A stretch of DNA of 64,000 nucleotides, from assembly GCA_033398695.1 (NCBI GenBank), contig CM065802.1, positions 166,527,965 through 166,591,964 on the forward strand, written 5' to 3'. A model generated the notes under the pieces. It ran no database searches and was not told the DNA's origin. It saw only the letters and a list, made by a program, of their open reading frames with translations. Positions 46,300 to 58,396 of this stretch are shown here, piece by piece (positions within the stretch are counted from its first letter, which is position 1; the number at the start of each line of letters is the position of its first letter). The translations under genes were made by a program, and so were the position numbers. The stretch is from Orobanche coerulescens (taxonomy: Eukaryota; Streptophyta; Magnoliopsida; Lamiales; Orobanchaceae).

Positions 46300-47094
46300 A
46301 GCTGGGATCGTTGTCTTTTCCAATTGGAAAAGATATTCGAGGTAGTTGATTATCCAGAAGAGCGTAAGTTGCTTGTCGCTCAGTATCTTCTTGACAAGGA
46401 TGCCGCTAATTGGTGGGAGGTTGTTAAGCCTCGAGATCGAGTTATCACGTGGGCAGAGTTTCATAGATTCATGAGAGATGAGTTTTGTACGGAGCCGATC
46501 AGAAATCAGAGGATTAATGAATTGTTTTCGGCAAAACTGCAAGATCTACCGTTGTTTCAAGCTATTATTGACTATAACAAAAAGCTCAGCTACGTTCCGG
46601 ATCAGGTCAGGACAGAGGAAGATAAGATCTGTCATTTTAGTATGCGAATGAAGCCAGAAGTTCGTCAGTTCATGGCGGGTCTCACTTGTACTTCATTGAG
46701 AGTGTATCAGAATAGGGCGTTAGCCTATGAGCTATCTGTAGCATCGACTGAGCATATGTCGGAATCAAAGAAATAGAAAACTATTGGGAACTTTTCAGGA
46801 AATCAGGGGAGTGGGTCCCTTGGGGCTGGGACTTTGTGTCGTCATCCAAAGAAGGTTCCTCAATCGCGTGATCACTGGAAGAGTATTACCCCTGCAGTGA
46901 GTAATGTGAGCAGCATGAAGACATGTTACAACTGTAGTCGAGTGGGCCATACCGCAAAGTATTGTCGTTCACTGCTAGTCAGCTGTTTCGATTGCAGTCA
47001 ATTGGGACACCGGGCCGTGCATTGCGAGACAGTAGCTGAGAGGTTTGGAGATCGAATTTGCGTCTCCACTCTGAAAGGACACGGAGATGCCTAG
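46300..47094 (+). pseudogene. G1 gag, C-terminal part with two zinc knuckles
   Basis: Continues gag after T with CLFQLEKIFEVVDYPEERK and DKDAANWWE, the retrotransposon gag domain, and RFMRDEFCTEP. TAG at 46774-46776 sits where G2 has CAG (AAG AAA CAG). The same frame then carries two CCHC knuckles, C-x2-C-x4-H-x4-C (CYNCSRVGHTAKYC and CFDCSQLGHRAVHC), to the stop at 47094. Closest by eye to Tekay/Del-type gag. No pol follows; the 3' LTR begins 392 bp later. Confidence 0.87.
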
Positions 47095-47486
47095 TGTGGT
47101 TTTAGATAATTTCGGTGTGGTCGAAGTTCTTCGTGGTTACCCTCGCGGATCGTTGTGTGTTTATTTTATATTCTTCGACTGTGCGTGTTTTCTTGTAATA
47201 GGTACCTTTGGTTTTGTGATGGTTCGTATACTTGACTTGATCGTGCCATCTGTTTGGTGATACCTGGTATTGGTTGGTTTTATTATATTTCTGCTTGTGA
47301 CATTGTGATGGTTGTCGTCGAGCGTGATTTTCCGCTGTATGTTTCTTTGCGTTTATTGTAATGTTTCGCCGATGGCCGTAAGTTACACAGTTCTTGTATA
47401 TCTCATTGAGTAGTTCCTGGTGGGATATTTCTCCTCCCTACTTATTTTTAAGTTCCGGGACGAAACTTCTTTTAAGAAGGGTAGTA
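47095..47486 (+). other. G1 3' untranslated region and polypurine tract
   Basis: Non-coding stretch equivalent to 62805-63192 in G2, ending acgaaacttcttttaagaag then ggtagta, the polypurine-type primer before the LTR. This shared gag-to-LTR spacing in two elements shows that pol absence is a family trait rather than a private deletion. Confidence 0.75.
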
Positions 47487-47998
47487 TGTAATATCCGCAA
47501 TTTCGATTTTCGGTAAAAAAATTTTTGCCAGGAGTCCATTTTGATGGCTCGTTTATGACTGTTTTGTCATTATGAGATTGATTAATTCTGCACTTTTTGA
47601 CATCCGAGTTCGTTTCGGTGTCGTTTTGGTGAGTTCCGTGCTTCTTAGCGACTTTTACGCACTTGAGTTCGATTCTTGCGAATCTCGTTCGAAACTGTTG
47701 TTTCGAGTTTCTTGTAAGTCCGTTTAACTTTGTGAACTTTGGTTTGATTATTCGATCACGTATCGTGATTTTTGGGCATTTTGGGCCATTTTGTAATTTC
47801 CCTAAGTTGTGGGTATCCGCCTTCATATTTGTTGTTTCGACCCTTTTCATGGTCGCGTGTGAGTTTGATTAGAGCTTTAGCTCTTAGTATGATCATATTC
47901 TGGAGCTTTCCGTGTGTATCTTGAACTTGAATATTCGGTCGGAGAAATCCGTCGTGGCACCCATTTTTTAGAGTACTGTTGTTGTCATTATAAGTCGA

Positions 47999-48222
47999 TA
48001 GCGCATGCTACATCCAGGTGGATAGCCCGCGCTAAGGTGATGTAGTTAGCGCATGGTAACTGGTAGTTTGAGGCAGTCCAGAAGCTACTGGACTGGGTCT
48101 GGAGGTCTCATTCGCGCACGCTAACTTTTGTGGTTAACGCACGCTAACTATACATTTTGGCAGAATGCTTGTTTTTTATGCTTCGATAGCGCACGCTAAT
48201 CAGTGAAGATTAGCGCAAGCTA
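47999..48222 (+). promoter_or_regulatory. Near-palindromic array of the G1 3' LTR
   Basis: Seven degenerate copies (tagcgcatgcta, tagcccgcgcta, tagcgcacgcta, tagcgcaagcta and others) at the same positions as in the 5' LTR. More mutated than the 5' copy. Confidence 0.6.
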
Positions 48223-48984
48223 AGTTGTCCAGTGTATATACTGGACATCAGTCGTTTTTCACCATTTTCATTCGTTTCCTCTCCTCTCTGCGGGTCTAAG
48301 ACGGGGGGCGAATAGGGTTTGGATTTCTGGCCGATTTCTACTCCATCTAAGGTGTTTTGGAGTATCCTAGGTGATTATAACATCATCTAATCTATTGTTC
48401 TTCGTCGGATCGAGGTATTTTCCTTGATTCCCTAGAGTTGACTTTTTTGGGAGTTCTATTCTTGATTTCGTATTCCATCAGATTTTGATGAATCAATTAT
48501 TGTTAAATGTTGTTGTTAAACTATGGATTGTATATCCACATTTTGGTTTGGAATTCCGTTTTCATGTTTTTGTCGGGTCGATTAGTGTTCTTGGCCATTT
48601 TGGTAGAAACCCTTGAATTTTCGTTGTTTATTACTTGAATTCAGCGGCTTTATGTCGTGTTATGGAACTCATTTTCATTGTTGTTATTGTCGTTCGTAGT
48701 TTATTATCGCGTGTTGGTTTTCGGCGGAGTCGGTGGGTTCATAGTCGGTTCGTGCCATCCTACTTCGGTCGATTCTCCGCGTTTGTGATTATTCGAGGCA
48801 AGTACTGTGTTCATACATTTCTCGTTTTGTGGATATGATGATCGGTGATCGTTTTGGTGTGTTTGTTTGGTTTTTTGGAATGAACTTTCAAAAGATTCTG
48901 TTTAGCCTCGTTAAAGACTCTCATTCAAAACCGTGTGTATTTTGTGAATGTTGTGTTTGTGAATGATTAAGTGAATCCTATGGA

Positions 48985-49403
48985 TATGCCACGTCATCTC
49001 ACGGTTGGATCAATCACTTGTTGCCTCCTGACCACATGATCACAAGCAATGTGTCACCGTAGGTTTTCTTATACCATCGTGATCACTTGCCACGTCATCT
49101 CATGGTTGGATCAATCACTTGTTGTCTCCTGACCATATGATCGCAAGCCATATGTCACCGTAGGTATCCTTAGACTCTCACGGTTGGATCAATCACTTAT
49201 TGCATCCTGACGACATGATCACAAGCCATGTGTCACCGTAGACCCCGCCCATATCCACACATTCACACACATAACACAGTACGCCAAAGATTTCCAAACA
49301 ATTCACCCAAAGGCAACAAACACATAGCACGACACAATTATCGAGTCACAACGCACCGAAATGGGATAATATATGTATATTATCAAATCACAACACCAAC
49401 AAA
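48985..49403 (-). repeat. Inverted 0.42-kb segment within the G1 3' LTR
   Basis: Reads as the reverse complement of about 35198-35620: the gatgacgtggca end now comes first (gccacgtcatctcac) and the tttgataatatacac part last. The flanks ggatatg (left) and ggtggtatggatatg (right) keep normal orientation. G2 has the non-inverted order, so the inversion happened here. Confidence 0.85.
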
Positions 49404-50250
49404 TGGTGGTATGGATATGATTTTGGATGTGTTTTGCCAGGTCGAGTACCTTGGACATGTTACCAATATTTCGTATCTTGCGTGGTTATATTCTGTTGAC
49501 TTTATGTCCGTTGAGGACACATGACGTGGGCTTTAAACCCTGTGAATTGTTGTTGGTTTTTGATTGAGAAAGCAAATCTTTGGGTTGTGACCCCTTTCTG
49601 TTTCTTTGAAAAGAGAAGGATTCGTTAATCCTAAATGGTTTTCCGTTAAAACTCCCGAGGGCTTTGATTTTAAAAATATTTTATAAATTGTTCTCTTCTT
49701 TGGTGATCTGTCGAATTTGGAAAGTTTTACTCAAACTCCTTTGCCTCGGGAAGTATTTTCTGTTATGTTTGAATCTTTGAGGATTCCTGATTATTATTAT
49801 TCTTGGAATATGATTTATATGACTCGTATTTGCACTTTGTACTTGCACTAGCAAAATAGTGGAATTTTGCTAACCCTCGAGTAATCGGGGAGTGGATCTC
49901 TATTTTTCATTCAGGTTTTGGGGAGCATAACACAGGGTTGACACGAAGGATGATGAAAGATGATCGATACTAATCACATGAGGACCCGTGCGAATTTGTG
50001 CTGGCCTAGTTGTAGTTTATTTCCACTGCAGTATTTTCCCGTTGCACATGAGTGTTTTGTTTTGACCCCTGCATTGGCATGCTTTGAGATTGAGTTGTAT
50101 GCATTGATTGAAAGACCAAATCGATCTACTGATTCGTCATTTAGCCTTGAAGGCGATATTATGATGTTTGATTTTAGTTACCAGCCTAGTAGATCCTTGA
50201 GGAAATGGTATACAACGTGTAATATCCCTGAGTGGATTGGGGGTATTACA

Positions 50251-50430
50251 ATATACATCTTGAACAACTAAATGACCAAATAAAGTTTATAATCCCAATT
50301 ATCTTGTTTTGTCATTTAAAGAATTTTTGTTAGTGTTATTCTTTTATGTCTACAAATCATTCCAAATCAACTAAAACTCTTAAATTGTGTGTTATTTATT
50401 TTAATTTTTACAACTATAATTCATTTTTTA

Positions 50431-50494
<64 letters not shown>

Positions 50495-50697
50495 TGTTCG
50501 TGTGCGCGTGTGAATTTCCATGAGGAAACCTAGACGGCTACACAGATCGATAATAAGAACATCTTTGCTTCTGCCATGTGATCGCTAGAAAACTAGCCAT
50601 ATCGATAACGGTAAGTGGTGACAACAAAAAGGCATTTTCACGAGAATTTAATTCGGGATACGAACTCTTAGATAGGCTGCAAGCAAATAGAGCAGAG
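50251..50697. other. Host flank with (AT)n(GT)n microsatellite
   Basis: Anonymous AT-rich DNA after G1, then (AT)n followed by (GT)n at about 50436-50495. After it, an open frame from about 50578 continues across the M insertion into 57693-57820 if M and one cagag are removed (about 85 codons). The product is not recognised. Confidence 0.6.
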
Positions 50698-53052
50698 TGT
50701 AACACTCCCAATCCGCTCAGGGATATTACACGCCGTAGAACCTTTCCTCAAGGATCTACCAGGCTGGTAACAAATAACAACTCAACCATGCCTTTAAGGC
50801 TAAAATGACTCAATAGACCGATTTGGTCTTTCAATAAATACATACAACTCAAATACAACTCATCCCCACGCAGGGGTCAAAATACAACCACACTCTTACA
50901 ACGGGAAAAATATAGCAGCGGAAAATAAAGTACAACTGAACCAATAAACAATGTACGGTTCCTCATGTGATTAATATCGATCATCTTTCATCATCCTTCG
51001 TGCCGACCCTGTGTTATGCTCCAAAACCTGAATGCAAAAATAGACATCCACCCCCCGAATACTCGGGGGTTAGCAAAACTCCACTGTTTTGCTAGTGCAA
51101 GTACAAGTGCAAAAATACGAGTCATACATTTCGCATTCCACGAATAACAATAACCAGGAATTCTCAAAGATCCAAACGAAACAAAAAGTAGTTCCCGAGG
51201 CAAGAGTTTGAGAAAATATTCCAAAACCGAAAGATCGCAAATCAATGGAAATAATTTATAAAACAGTTTAGAATGCCATCGCGAGTTTTAATCGAAAAAC
51301 AATTTAGGATTATCAAATCCCACTTTTCAAAACCCAGAAGACGAAAGGGGTCACCGCCCCAAAGGTTTACTTTCCGTAAAATGACATTTACCAAACCGTT
51401 GGGATTTTAGCCCCAAATCCATAAAATGACTTTTACAAAACCATTGGGATTTTAGCCCCAAATCTCATCAACTCACAGTATACAAGAACGACAACAAGGT
51501 TCGTCTTCCAACATCAAAATTCACAACCCAAGGTTTAAACACAGACGACAAATACTTTAGTTCCATCCTAGCCAAGTAAGCCAAACGAACAACTTACCTC
51601 TTACACACTTAGTCGATGCATGCAATCATGAAAACCGTTCAAAATACTCGTTTCCGGAAACGCCAATCTCAAAACACATTTGTAAAATGCACCACAATTA
51701 ACCGCGGACCCACGCCTCTATGGACCCCTGCCGAGACCCCGTCGGATCTAACCCGTAGTGGTTAAAAGCAAGCTCGCGGACCCACGCCTCTGTGGACCCC
51801 TACCGAGACCCCGTCGGATCTAACCCGTAGTGAGCATACACATACACATGTTACTCATGCAATACTAATATGATAAGAATGTAAGCTCATCAAGAATACT
51901 TACTAGAGATGGCCACTTATCCGACACCATTATCAAACTCTTCAAAACACAATAACAAGATTAAACATGGAATACACAATTCCATACTTTAAACAATAGG
52001 GGTATCATCAAAGCCTTCGACGTTCAAAATAGTAAAATCATAATCATTCTCAAAACACACCGTTCACAAAACACACACTCATTTTTGGAAGAGGGCCTTT
52101 AACGAGATGCGCGTAACTTACGCCCATCGGAGAAACGTTACAAGCAACGCAAAGGGACATACGGCGTGAAAACACGCTCCACGACGACCAACACAACGTC
52201 GCTGGTGGAACATAATAAAACCAGTAAGTGATAAACATCATCAAACATATAATATAGTCAAGTCAATTATCCGAACAATCACAAAACACAACGAACAAAA
52301 ATCAATATGATTGACCAATCCAACGGTATATCAATCAAAACACGAGCCAATCGTTGAACAAATACGGAATTCCACTGCCCAAGGGTTGGAAGATCGAAAA
52401 CGAGACTAATTTCACGAGCTTAAGGGAATTATGATGGAGTCTAGATGTTCAACAATCACGAGACGAGATCAACAAAAACCGAACAATCAAACGATCGAAC
52501 CACAATGATCGAGACAACAAAAATCGAACAATCATGTTCGAATCACGAAGAACAATAAAATTCAAACAATAACTCCAAGGTTCACATCTCGACTCGAGAC
52601 AATATATGATCAGGTGAAAACAATAGGATGTGCATTCACATAAGATCCACAGGAAAGGGAATAGCAATTGAAAAGTCACAATGACAAACGAGTTATTTCG
52701 AAACAATACCACACTCGTTCGATCAACAAAAGCAAGGGGCGGGACAAGCTCAGAAAATCTCAACGAACATAAACGAGTCGACAGAGTCGAAAATAAAGTT
52801 CAAAATCCGATCCACTTCGAATAGAAGAGTTAATAGAACCAAATGATGTCACTTCCGAAAAAGGTTCACAAGAATCGAACCGAACTCGAAAAAGTCACAG
52901 CGATAACCAGATCGACCCAAAACAAGATTACAGCTCGTTCGAACGATGAAACCAAAGTACAGAACAAGTTCAGAAAGTATCAATGAACGCGAGCGAGTCA
53001 ATAGACTTGAGGTAGAGAAAATGTAGAAGTCCAAAATAATACGGGTATTACA
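50698..53052 (-). repeat. M 3' LTR (2355 bp, different U3)
   Basis: Minus-strand start TGTAATACCCGTATTA at 53052; end at 50698. Beyond 52100 it leaves homology with the other LTR at tttaacgag and shows no palindrome array; instead there are many repeats of cgaacaatc-type words (52440-52560). Contains a 72-bp tandem pair (cgcggacccacgcctct) at 51703 and 51775, and a ~49-bp pair (ttgggattttagccccaaat) near 51400 and 51446. Confidence 0.8.
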
Positions 53053-54554
53053 TTCGAACTATTATAAAAGAAGGTCGTCCCCGCAACTCACAATAATGGA
53101 AACAAGGCAACAACACAAGGGCATCTGACGGAAACATTCCCCATGGGCCTCTTAGAGCCGATCCTGATATCTGTGCTGAAGTTCATGTCCCGAAAGACTT
53201 GGAACCCAACTCGCAAAACTGGATCCCGTGTCTCTCGGGTCCACACATAAAATGCGTTACTGGCGAGAAGGACAATTGGTACGTACATGCCCCCGGCACA
53301 CCAAAGTTGAAACGCCTCGGCTCGCCATACCGAATATACAACTGTTAGGTACAATGAAATATAACGTCGCAAAACAACAAACCGGAGATGTTAACTTGGC
53401 ATAACATATCAACACATACTAAAATCACAACAACCACGACATCGTTCGACGATTACAACGGCCCGAACGATACCCAACGTATAATTACTAAACGTCACGA
53501 ATCAAGCACGTACGTACACGATCATACACACCTTCTCCGACTACAAGCGGGAATGATGGGTTTTAAAAACGAAAACCACCTTTTGAAAACAATTTGGAAA
53601 CACCGGTAGATCTTGAGTATCACTTTTTTAAAAAAAATATAAACGTGAAACATCGCTATCGAGACTTTGGCGAACTATTTCGCATTTGATAAAAATGAGG
53701 ACACTTTCTCTTAGTGAAAACTTTCAGAATATTCGACCCTCAGGTCTAAGTAAAAGTGTTTCTAAAACATTGAAAATATCTCAAAACATTTTGGTCCTCG
53801 AGCTAGAAGAATTTTGAAATATATTGTGGCACCTTGAATGTACCACAAGAAAATAACTCATTTGAAAAGTATGTCTCGAAATTTATTTTTCTAAGATACT
53901 CAAGGTTTTCAAAAATTTAATAGGCCAGAATGCCCAAAACTCACACATATCGACGTACGCTAAAACACCTCCTAGTACACGCATCAAAACGTTTAAAATC
54001 AAGACAACACATGTCTTTTAACGGGAAATAAACGGTAAAATACCACAGTTGAAGACCGCCTAGGATTCGGAACAAAACCACTGACCCCATTCGAGGCCTC
54101 TAAGGACCCTCCCGCACTAGCTAGTGAACAAGTCGAACACGTATAAGCACAAAGCTTCCACAAGAGAACTTGTAAAACGAGCAAATCGATTCGAAAATCA
54201 TCAGCAACGGACAAAAACAATAGTAAAAAGACATCAGTAGCGACGACACTCCTCGTATAAACCAAATACGAGAGTCGACTAAATACATATCGTGAATGAA
54301 AAATCCACATAAGGATTTCATCACTTAACAAATAATCATAAAAATAGCTCGTGTCACACGAGGCACAACACAAAGAAGGGAGACTTACATCCACAGGTCG
54401 CACGAAGATGATGATCGCCCCACGATACTAATCACGACCAACAAACTCAGACGACGCATCGCGACACGACTTAGTCAGACAAAATCCGACGAGACAACAG
54501 ACACCACTGACCCGACAGCCTAGGTTTCCACAACCTAAGCTCCGATACCATTTA
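53053..54554 (-). other. M internal region: leader only, gag replaced
   Basis: Read on the minus strand: PBS tggtatcggagc (54550-54539), then 1.1 kb homologous to the G1/G2 leader, down to about 53430. Where gag should start there are ~380 bp unrelated to gag, including a 94-codon open frame at 53372-53088 that I do not recognise. Then comes a decayed gggacgaccttcttttataa before the LTR. Confidence 0.7.
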
Positions 54555-57500
54555 TGTAACACCCCCAATCCGCTCAGGGATATTACACGCCGTAGAACCT
54601 TTCCTCAAGGATCTACCAGGCTGGTAACAACATATAACAACTCAACCATGCCTTTAAGGCTAAAATGACTCAATAGACCGATTTGGTCTTTCAATAAATA
54701 CATGCAACTCAAATACAACTCATGCCCACGCAGGGGTCAAAATACAACCACACCCGTACAACAGGAAAAATATAGCAACGGAAAATAAAGTACAACTGAA
54801 CCAATAAACAGTGTACGGTTCCTCATGTGATTAGTATTGATCATCTTTCATCATCCTTCGTGCCGACCCTGTGTTATGCTCCAAAACCTGAATGCAAAAA
54901 TAGACATCCACCCCCAGAATACTGGGGGTTAGCAAAACTCCACTATTTTGCTAGTGCAAGTACAAGTGCAAAAATATGAGTCATATAATTCACATTCCAC
55001 GAATAACAATAACCAGGAATTCTCAAAGATCCAAACGAAACAAAAAGTACTTCCCGAGGCAAGAGTTTGAGAAAATATTCCAAAACCGAAAGATCACAAA
55101 TCAATGGAAATAATTTATAAAACAGTTTAGAATGCCATCGAGAGTTTTAATAGAAAAACAATTTAGGATTATCAAATCCCATTTTTCAAAACCCAGAAGA
55201 CGAAAGGGGTCACCGCCCCAAAGGTTTACTTTTCGTAAAATGACATTTACCAAACCGTTAGGATTTTAGCCCCAAATCCGTAAAATGACTTTTACAAAAC
55301 CATTGGGATTTTAGCCCCAAATCTCATCAACTACCAGTACACAAGAACGACAACAAGGTTCGTCTTCCAACATCAAAATTCACAACCCAAGGTTTAAACA
55401 TAGACGACAAATACTTTAGTTCCATCCTAGCCAAGTAAGCCAAACGAACAACTTACCTCTTACACACTTAGTCGATGCATGCAATCATGAAAACTGTTCA
55501 AAAACTCGTTTCCGGAAACGCCAATCTCAAAACACATTTGTAAAATGCACCACAATTAACCGCGGACCCACGCCTCTGTGGACCCCTACCGAGACCCCGT
55601 CGGATCTAACCCGTAGTGGTTAAAAGCAAGCTCGCGGACCCACGCCTCTGTAGACCCCTACCGAGACCCCGTCGGATCTAACCTGTAGTGAGCATACACA
55701 AACACACACGTTACTCATGCATTACTAATATGCTAAGAATGTAAGCTCATCAAGAATACTTACTAGAGATGGCCACTTATCCGACACCATTATCAAACTC
55801 TTCAAAACACAATAACAAGATTAAACACGGAATACACAATTCCATACTTTAAACAACAGGGGTATCATCAAAGCCTTCGACGTTCAGAATAATCAAATCA
55901 TATTCAATTCTCAAAACACACCGTTCACAAAACGCACACTCATTTTTGGAAGAGGTCCTTTAACGAGGCCAAAACAAATCTTTTGGAAATTCATTTTAAA
56001 ATAATCAAACAAACACATCAAGACGACCACCGATCAATCATATCCACAAAACGAGAAGCGTATGAACAAGGTACTTGCCTCAAATAACCACAACGCGGAG
56101 ATTCGACCGAAGTAGGTTGGCACGAACCGACTACGAACCCGCCGACTCCACCGAACATCAACTCGCGATAATAAACTATGAAAGACAATAACAACAATGA
56201 AAATGAATTCCATAGCACGACTTAAAGCCGTTGAATTCAAAGAACGAATGACGAAAGTTCAAGTGTTTCCTCCAAAACGGCCAAGAACACGATTCGTCCC
56301 GACAAAACACGAAAATGGAATTCCAAGTCGAAATATGGATACAAAATCCATAGAATATGTTTAACAACATCATTTAACCACAATCTATCCATCAAAAACG
56401 GATGGAAAACGAGATCGAGAACAAATCCCTCAAAAAGTCGATTAGAAGGAAATCAAGAAATATACTTCGATTCGATGAAGAACAATGGATTAAATGATGT
56501 TAAACACAAGAATACTACCAAGATTAATCATACCCATCATGAATTAATCAACAATATGGAACGAATCGGACAAAAACGCAAAACCCCCAAAATTCAAGAA
56601 ATTAGGGTTCTAAGGAGAGATTACCTTGATTCGCTGGATCAAAGGATGATATAGGATGATCAATCCATGATATGAACTCAAGAACTTCATGGATTTGTTG
56701 TTCAACAACATGGATTCGCCTCCTCCGAATCTCCAGCCGCGGATCGAAAAGAAAGGAAATGAAAAACGAGTGAAAATGAGGTTGCTCTGCCACATTTATA
56801 TTGGGCCGGACTAGCGTGCGCTAGGCTGCCGAGCTAGCGTGCGCTATCGGCCCAGGCCGCAATCCAGAGACCTCCTGGACTAGACTGCTTGGCCAGGTAG
56901 CATGCGCAGCCTTCCGGCCGTAGGGTGCGCTACCTGCCGGTCGTAGCGTACGCAGTGTCCGACAGTAGCGTGCGCTAACTGCCGATCCACCAGAGTCCAG
57001 AGCCTCACTGCCCCTACTGCCCAGCCCGATAGCGTGCGTCGGCCGGCCACATAACGTGCGCTACTCCTGCCGGTTAGCGCACGCATCCTTCCGGCAGTAG
57101 CGCGCGCTATGCCGGTTCCTGCCGCGTCAGCCCAGCCAGTGCCCGCAACCGTCCTGCCAGGACCCGCCACCGTCTGGCCAGCTGCTCAGCCGCCATGACC
57201 CGACGACTCGATTTCCAAAAACGCACGGAACGAACACGACGAAAAGCTCGCGGACAACATCAACGACCCGAAATGAAAACATAACGCAATAATTAATCAT
57301 GCGCGACCAAGAAAAGGGTCGAGACAACAAATACAGATACGGATACCCATAACTTTGGGTAAATTATAAAATGGCCCAAAACGCCCGAAAATCACGATAC
57401 GTGATCGAGTAACCAAACTGAAGTTCACAATACGTCTAACAAAATTAAACGGACTTACGGGAAACTCGAAACAGCAGTTTCGAATGAGATTTGCAAGAAT

Positions 57501-57687
57501 CGGACTCAAGTGCAGAAAAGTCGCCAAAAAGCACGGAACTCAACAAAACGACACCGGAACGAACTCGGATGACTAAAAGTGCAGAATTAATCATTCTCAG
57601 AATGGCAAAACGGTCATGAGCGAGTCGTCATAACGGACTTCTGCCGAAAAAAAGAAATGACCGGAAATCGAAATTACGGGTATTACA
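54555..57687 (-). repeat. M 5' LTR (3133 bp)
   Basis: Minus-strand start TGTAATACCCGTAATTTCG at 57687, end at 54555. Full architecture as in the G1 3' LTR: start segment, palindrome array 56812-57109, TATA-like box, tail with the 72-bp tandem pair at 55561 and 55633. Confidence 0.85.
56812..57109 (-). promoter_or_regulatory. Near-palindromic TAGCGTGCGCTA array in the M 5' LTR
   Basis: About ten copies, several degraded (tagcatgcgcag, tagggtgcgcta), interleaved with ccgg/gccgg words and agtccag motifs. Lies before the minus-strand TATA-like caatataaatg at 56794-56804. Confidence 0.6.
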
Positions 57688-57877
57688 CAGAGAGCTTACC
57701 ATTTCTTTCTATTATAGTCGCGAGATTGTCCACATTCATTAGCCACAAAGCTATAAAGGACAGCGACTTTCCCATTTTTCACTGTGTGATTCCGATTGAG
57801 AGGATGCACCGATTGAGTTAGCTACAAATTCAAAGAAAAGACTTAAGAGAGCTTTGGTATATTTAACCGGTCACTTG
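57688..57877. other. Short host flank between M and G2
   Basis: 190 bp of unassigned sequence starting with the cagag duplication. The five bases before G2 are acttg, a possible target duplication that cannot be confirmed because the far end of G2 is outside the window. Confidence 0.6.
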
Positions 57878-58396
57878 TGGAACATCCGCAATTTTGATTT
57901 CCGGTAATTTTATTTCTTTTGGCGGAAGCCCATCTTAGCAACTCTATTGCGACCGTTTCATCATTCCGAGAATGATTAATTATACACTTTTTGTCATCCG
58001 AGTTCGTTTCGGTGTCGTTTTTTTGAGTTCCGTGTTCTTAAGCGACTTTTCCGCACTTGAGTTTGGTTCTTGTGAATCTCGTCTGAAACTGTTATTTCAT
58101 GTCTCCGTAAGTACGATTAATGTTGTTAGACGTGTTGTGAACTTATATTGGTGTTTGATCAAGTATCGTGTTGGGTTATTACGTAATATCCCAAAGTTTT
58201 GGGTTTCCATTGTGTTCATTCTCTTTTAGGATCATTTGATGTTATCGTCGTGTTTAGACCGACCGTGTTTGACGTGAAGTCACCATATGAGGGTTCGTGA
58301 TACTCCTTTAAGGCCTTTAAATGGTTGGTATTATGCGTCGATCGATTATATCATGTTTGGAGGTCGTTTTTCGTCAATTTTGGGCTCGAACAGGGT

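Larger units (their letters stand above)
20368..50250 (+). mobile_element. G1: gag-only gypsy-like element with four nested insertions
   Basis: Ends TGTAATATCC and GGGTATTACA, flanked by atata on both sides (weak evidence, since the left flank is (AT)n). Own parts: 5' LTR 20368-21383 + 35117-36339 + 38804-38921, PBS 38926-38937, leader, gag 40551-40790 + 46300-47094, 3' LTR 47487-50250. Nested guests: RTE, copia, solo LTR and the T array. Without guests the internal region is about 3.06 kb and has no protease, integrase or RT. This matches the terminal-repeat gag-only class (TR-GAG) of plant non-autonomous elements; naming it so is inference. Confidence 0.8.
47487..50250 (+). repeat. G1 3' LTR (2764 bp) with an internal inversion
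   Basis: TGTAATATCC...GGGTATTACA. It keeps the ~440-bp segment lost from the 5' LTR (47514-47960). Motif array at 47999-48222, TATA-like palindrome at 48224-48247. The intact RTE target (ttaaagactctcattcaaaa) is at 48906. The stretch 48985-49403 is inverted relative to the 5' LTR and to G2. By eye roughly 94% identical to the 5' LTR outside these changes, so G1 is an old insertion. Confidence 0.87.
50698..57687 (-). mobile_element. M: minus-strand gypsy-like element without gag or pol, two unlike LTRs
   Basis: Flanked by cagag at 50693-50697 and 57688-57692. On the minus strand: 5' LTR 57687-54555 (3133 bp), PBS 54550-54539, leader homologous to G1/G2, no recognisable gag, 3' LTR 53052-50698 (2355 bp). 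The LTRs agree for the last ~1.4 kb (50698-52100 against 54555-55967) but have unrelated first parts. The matching duplication shows that it inserted as one unit. Confidence 0.85.

Noticed and set aside
56880..57170. 96-codon minus-strand Gly/Ala/Arg-rich frame in the M 5' LTR
   Set aside because: Produced by the CG-rich palindrome array; low complexity.
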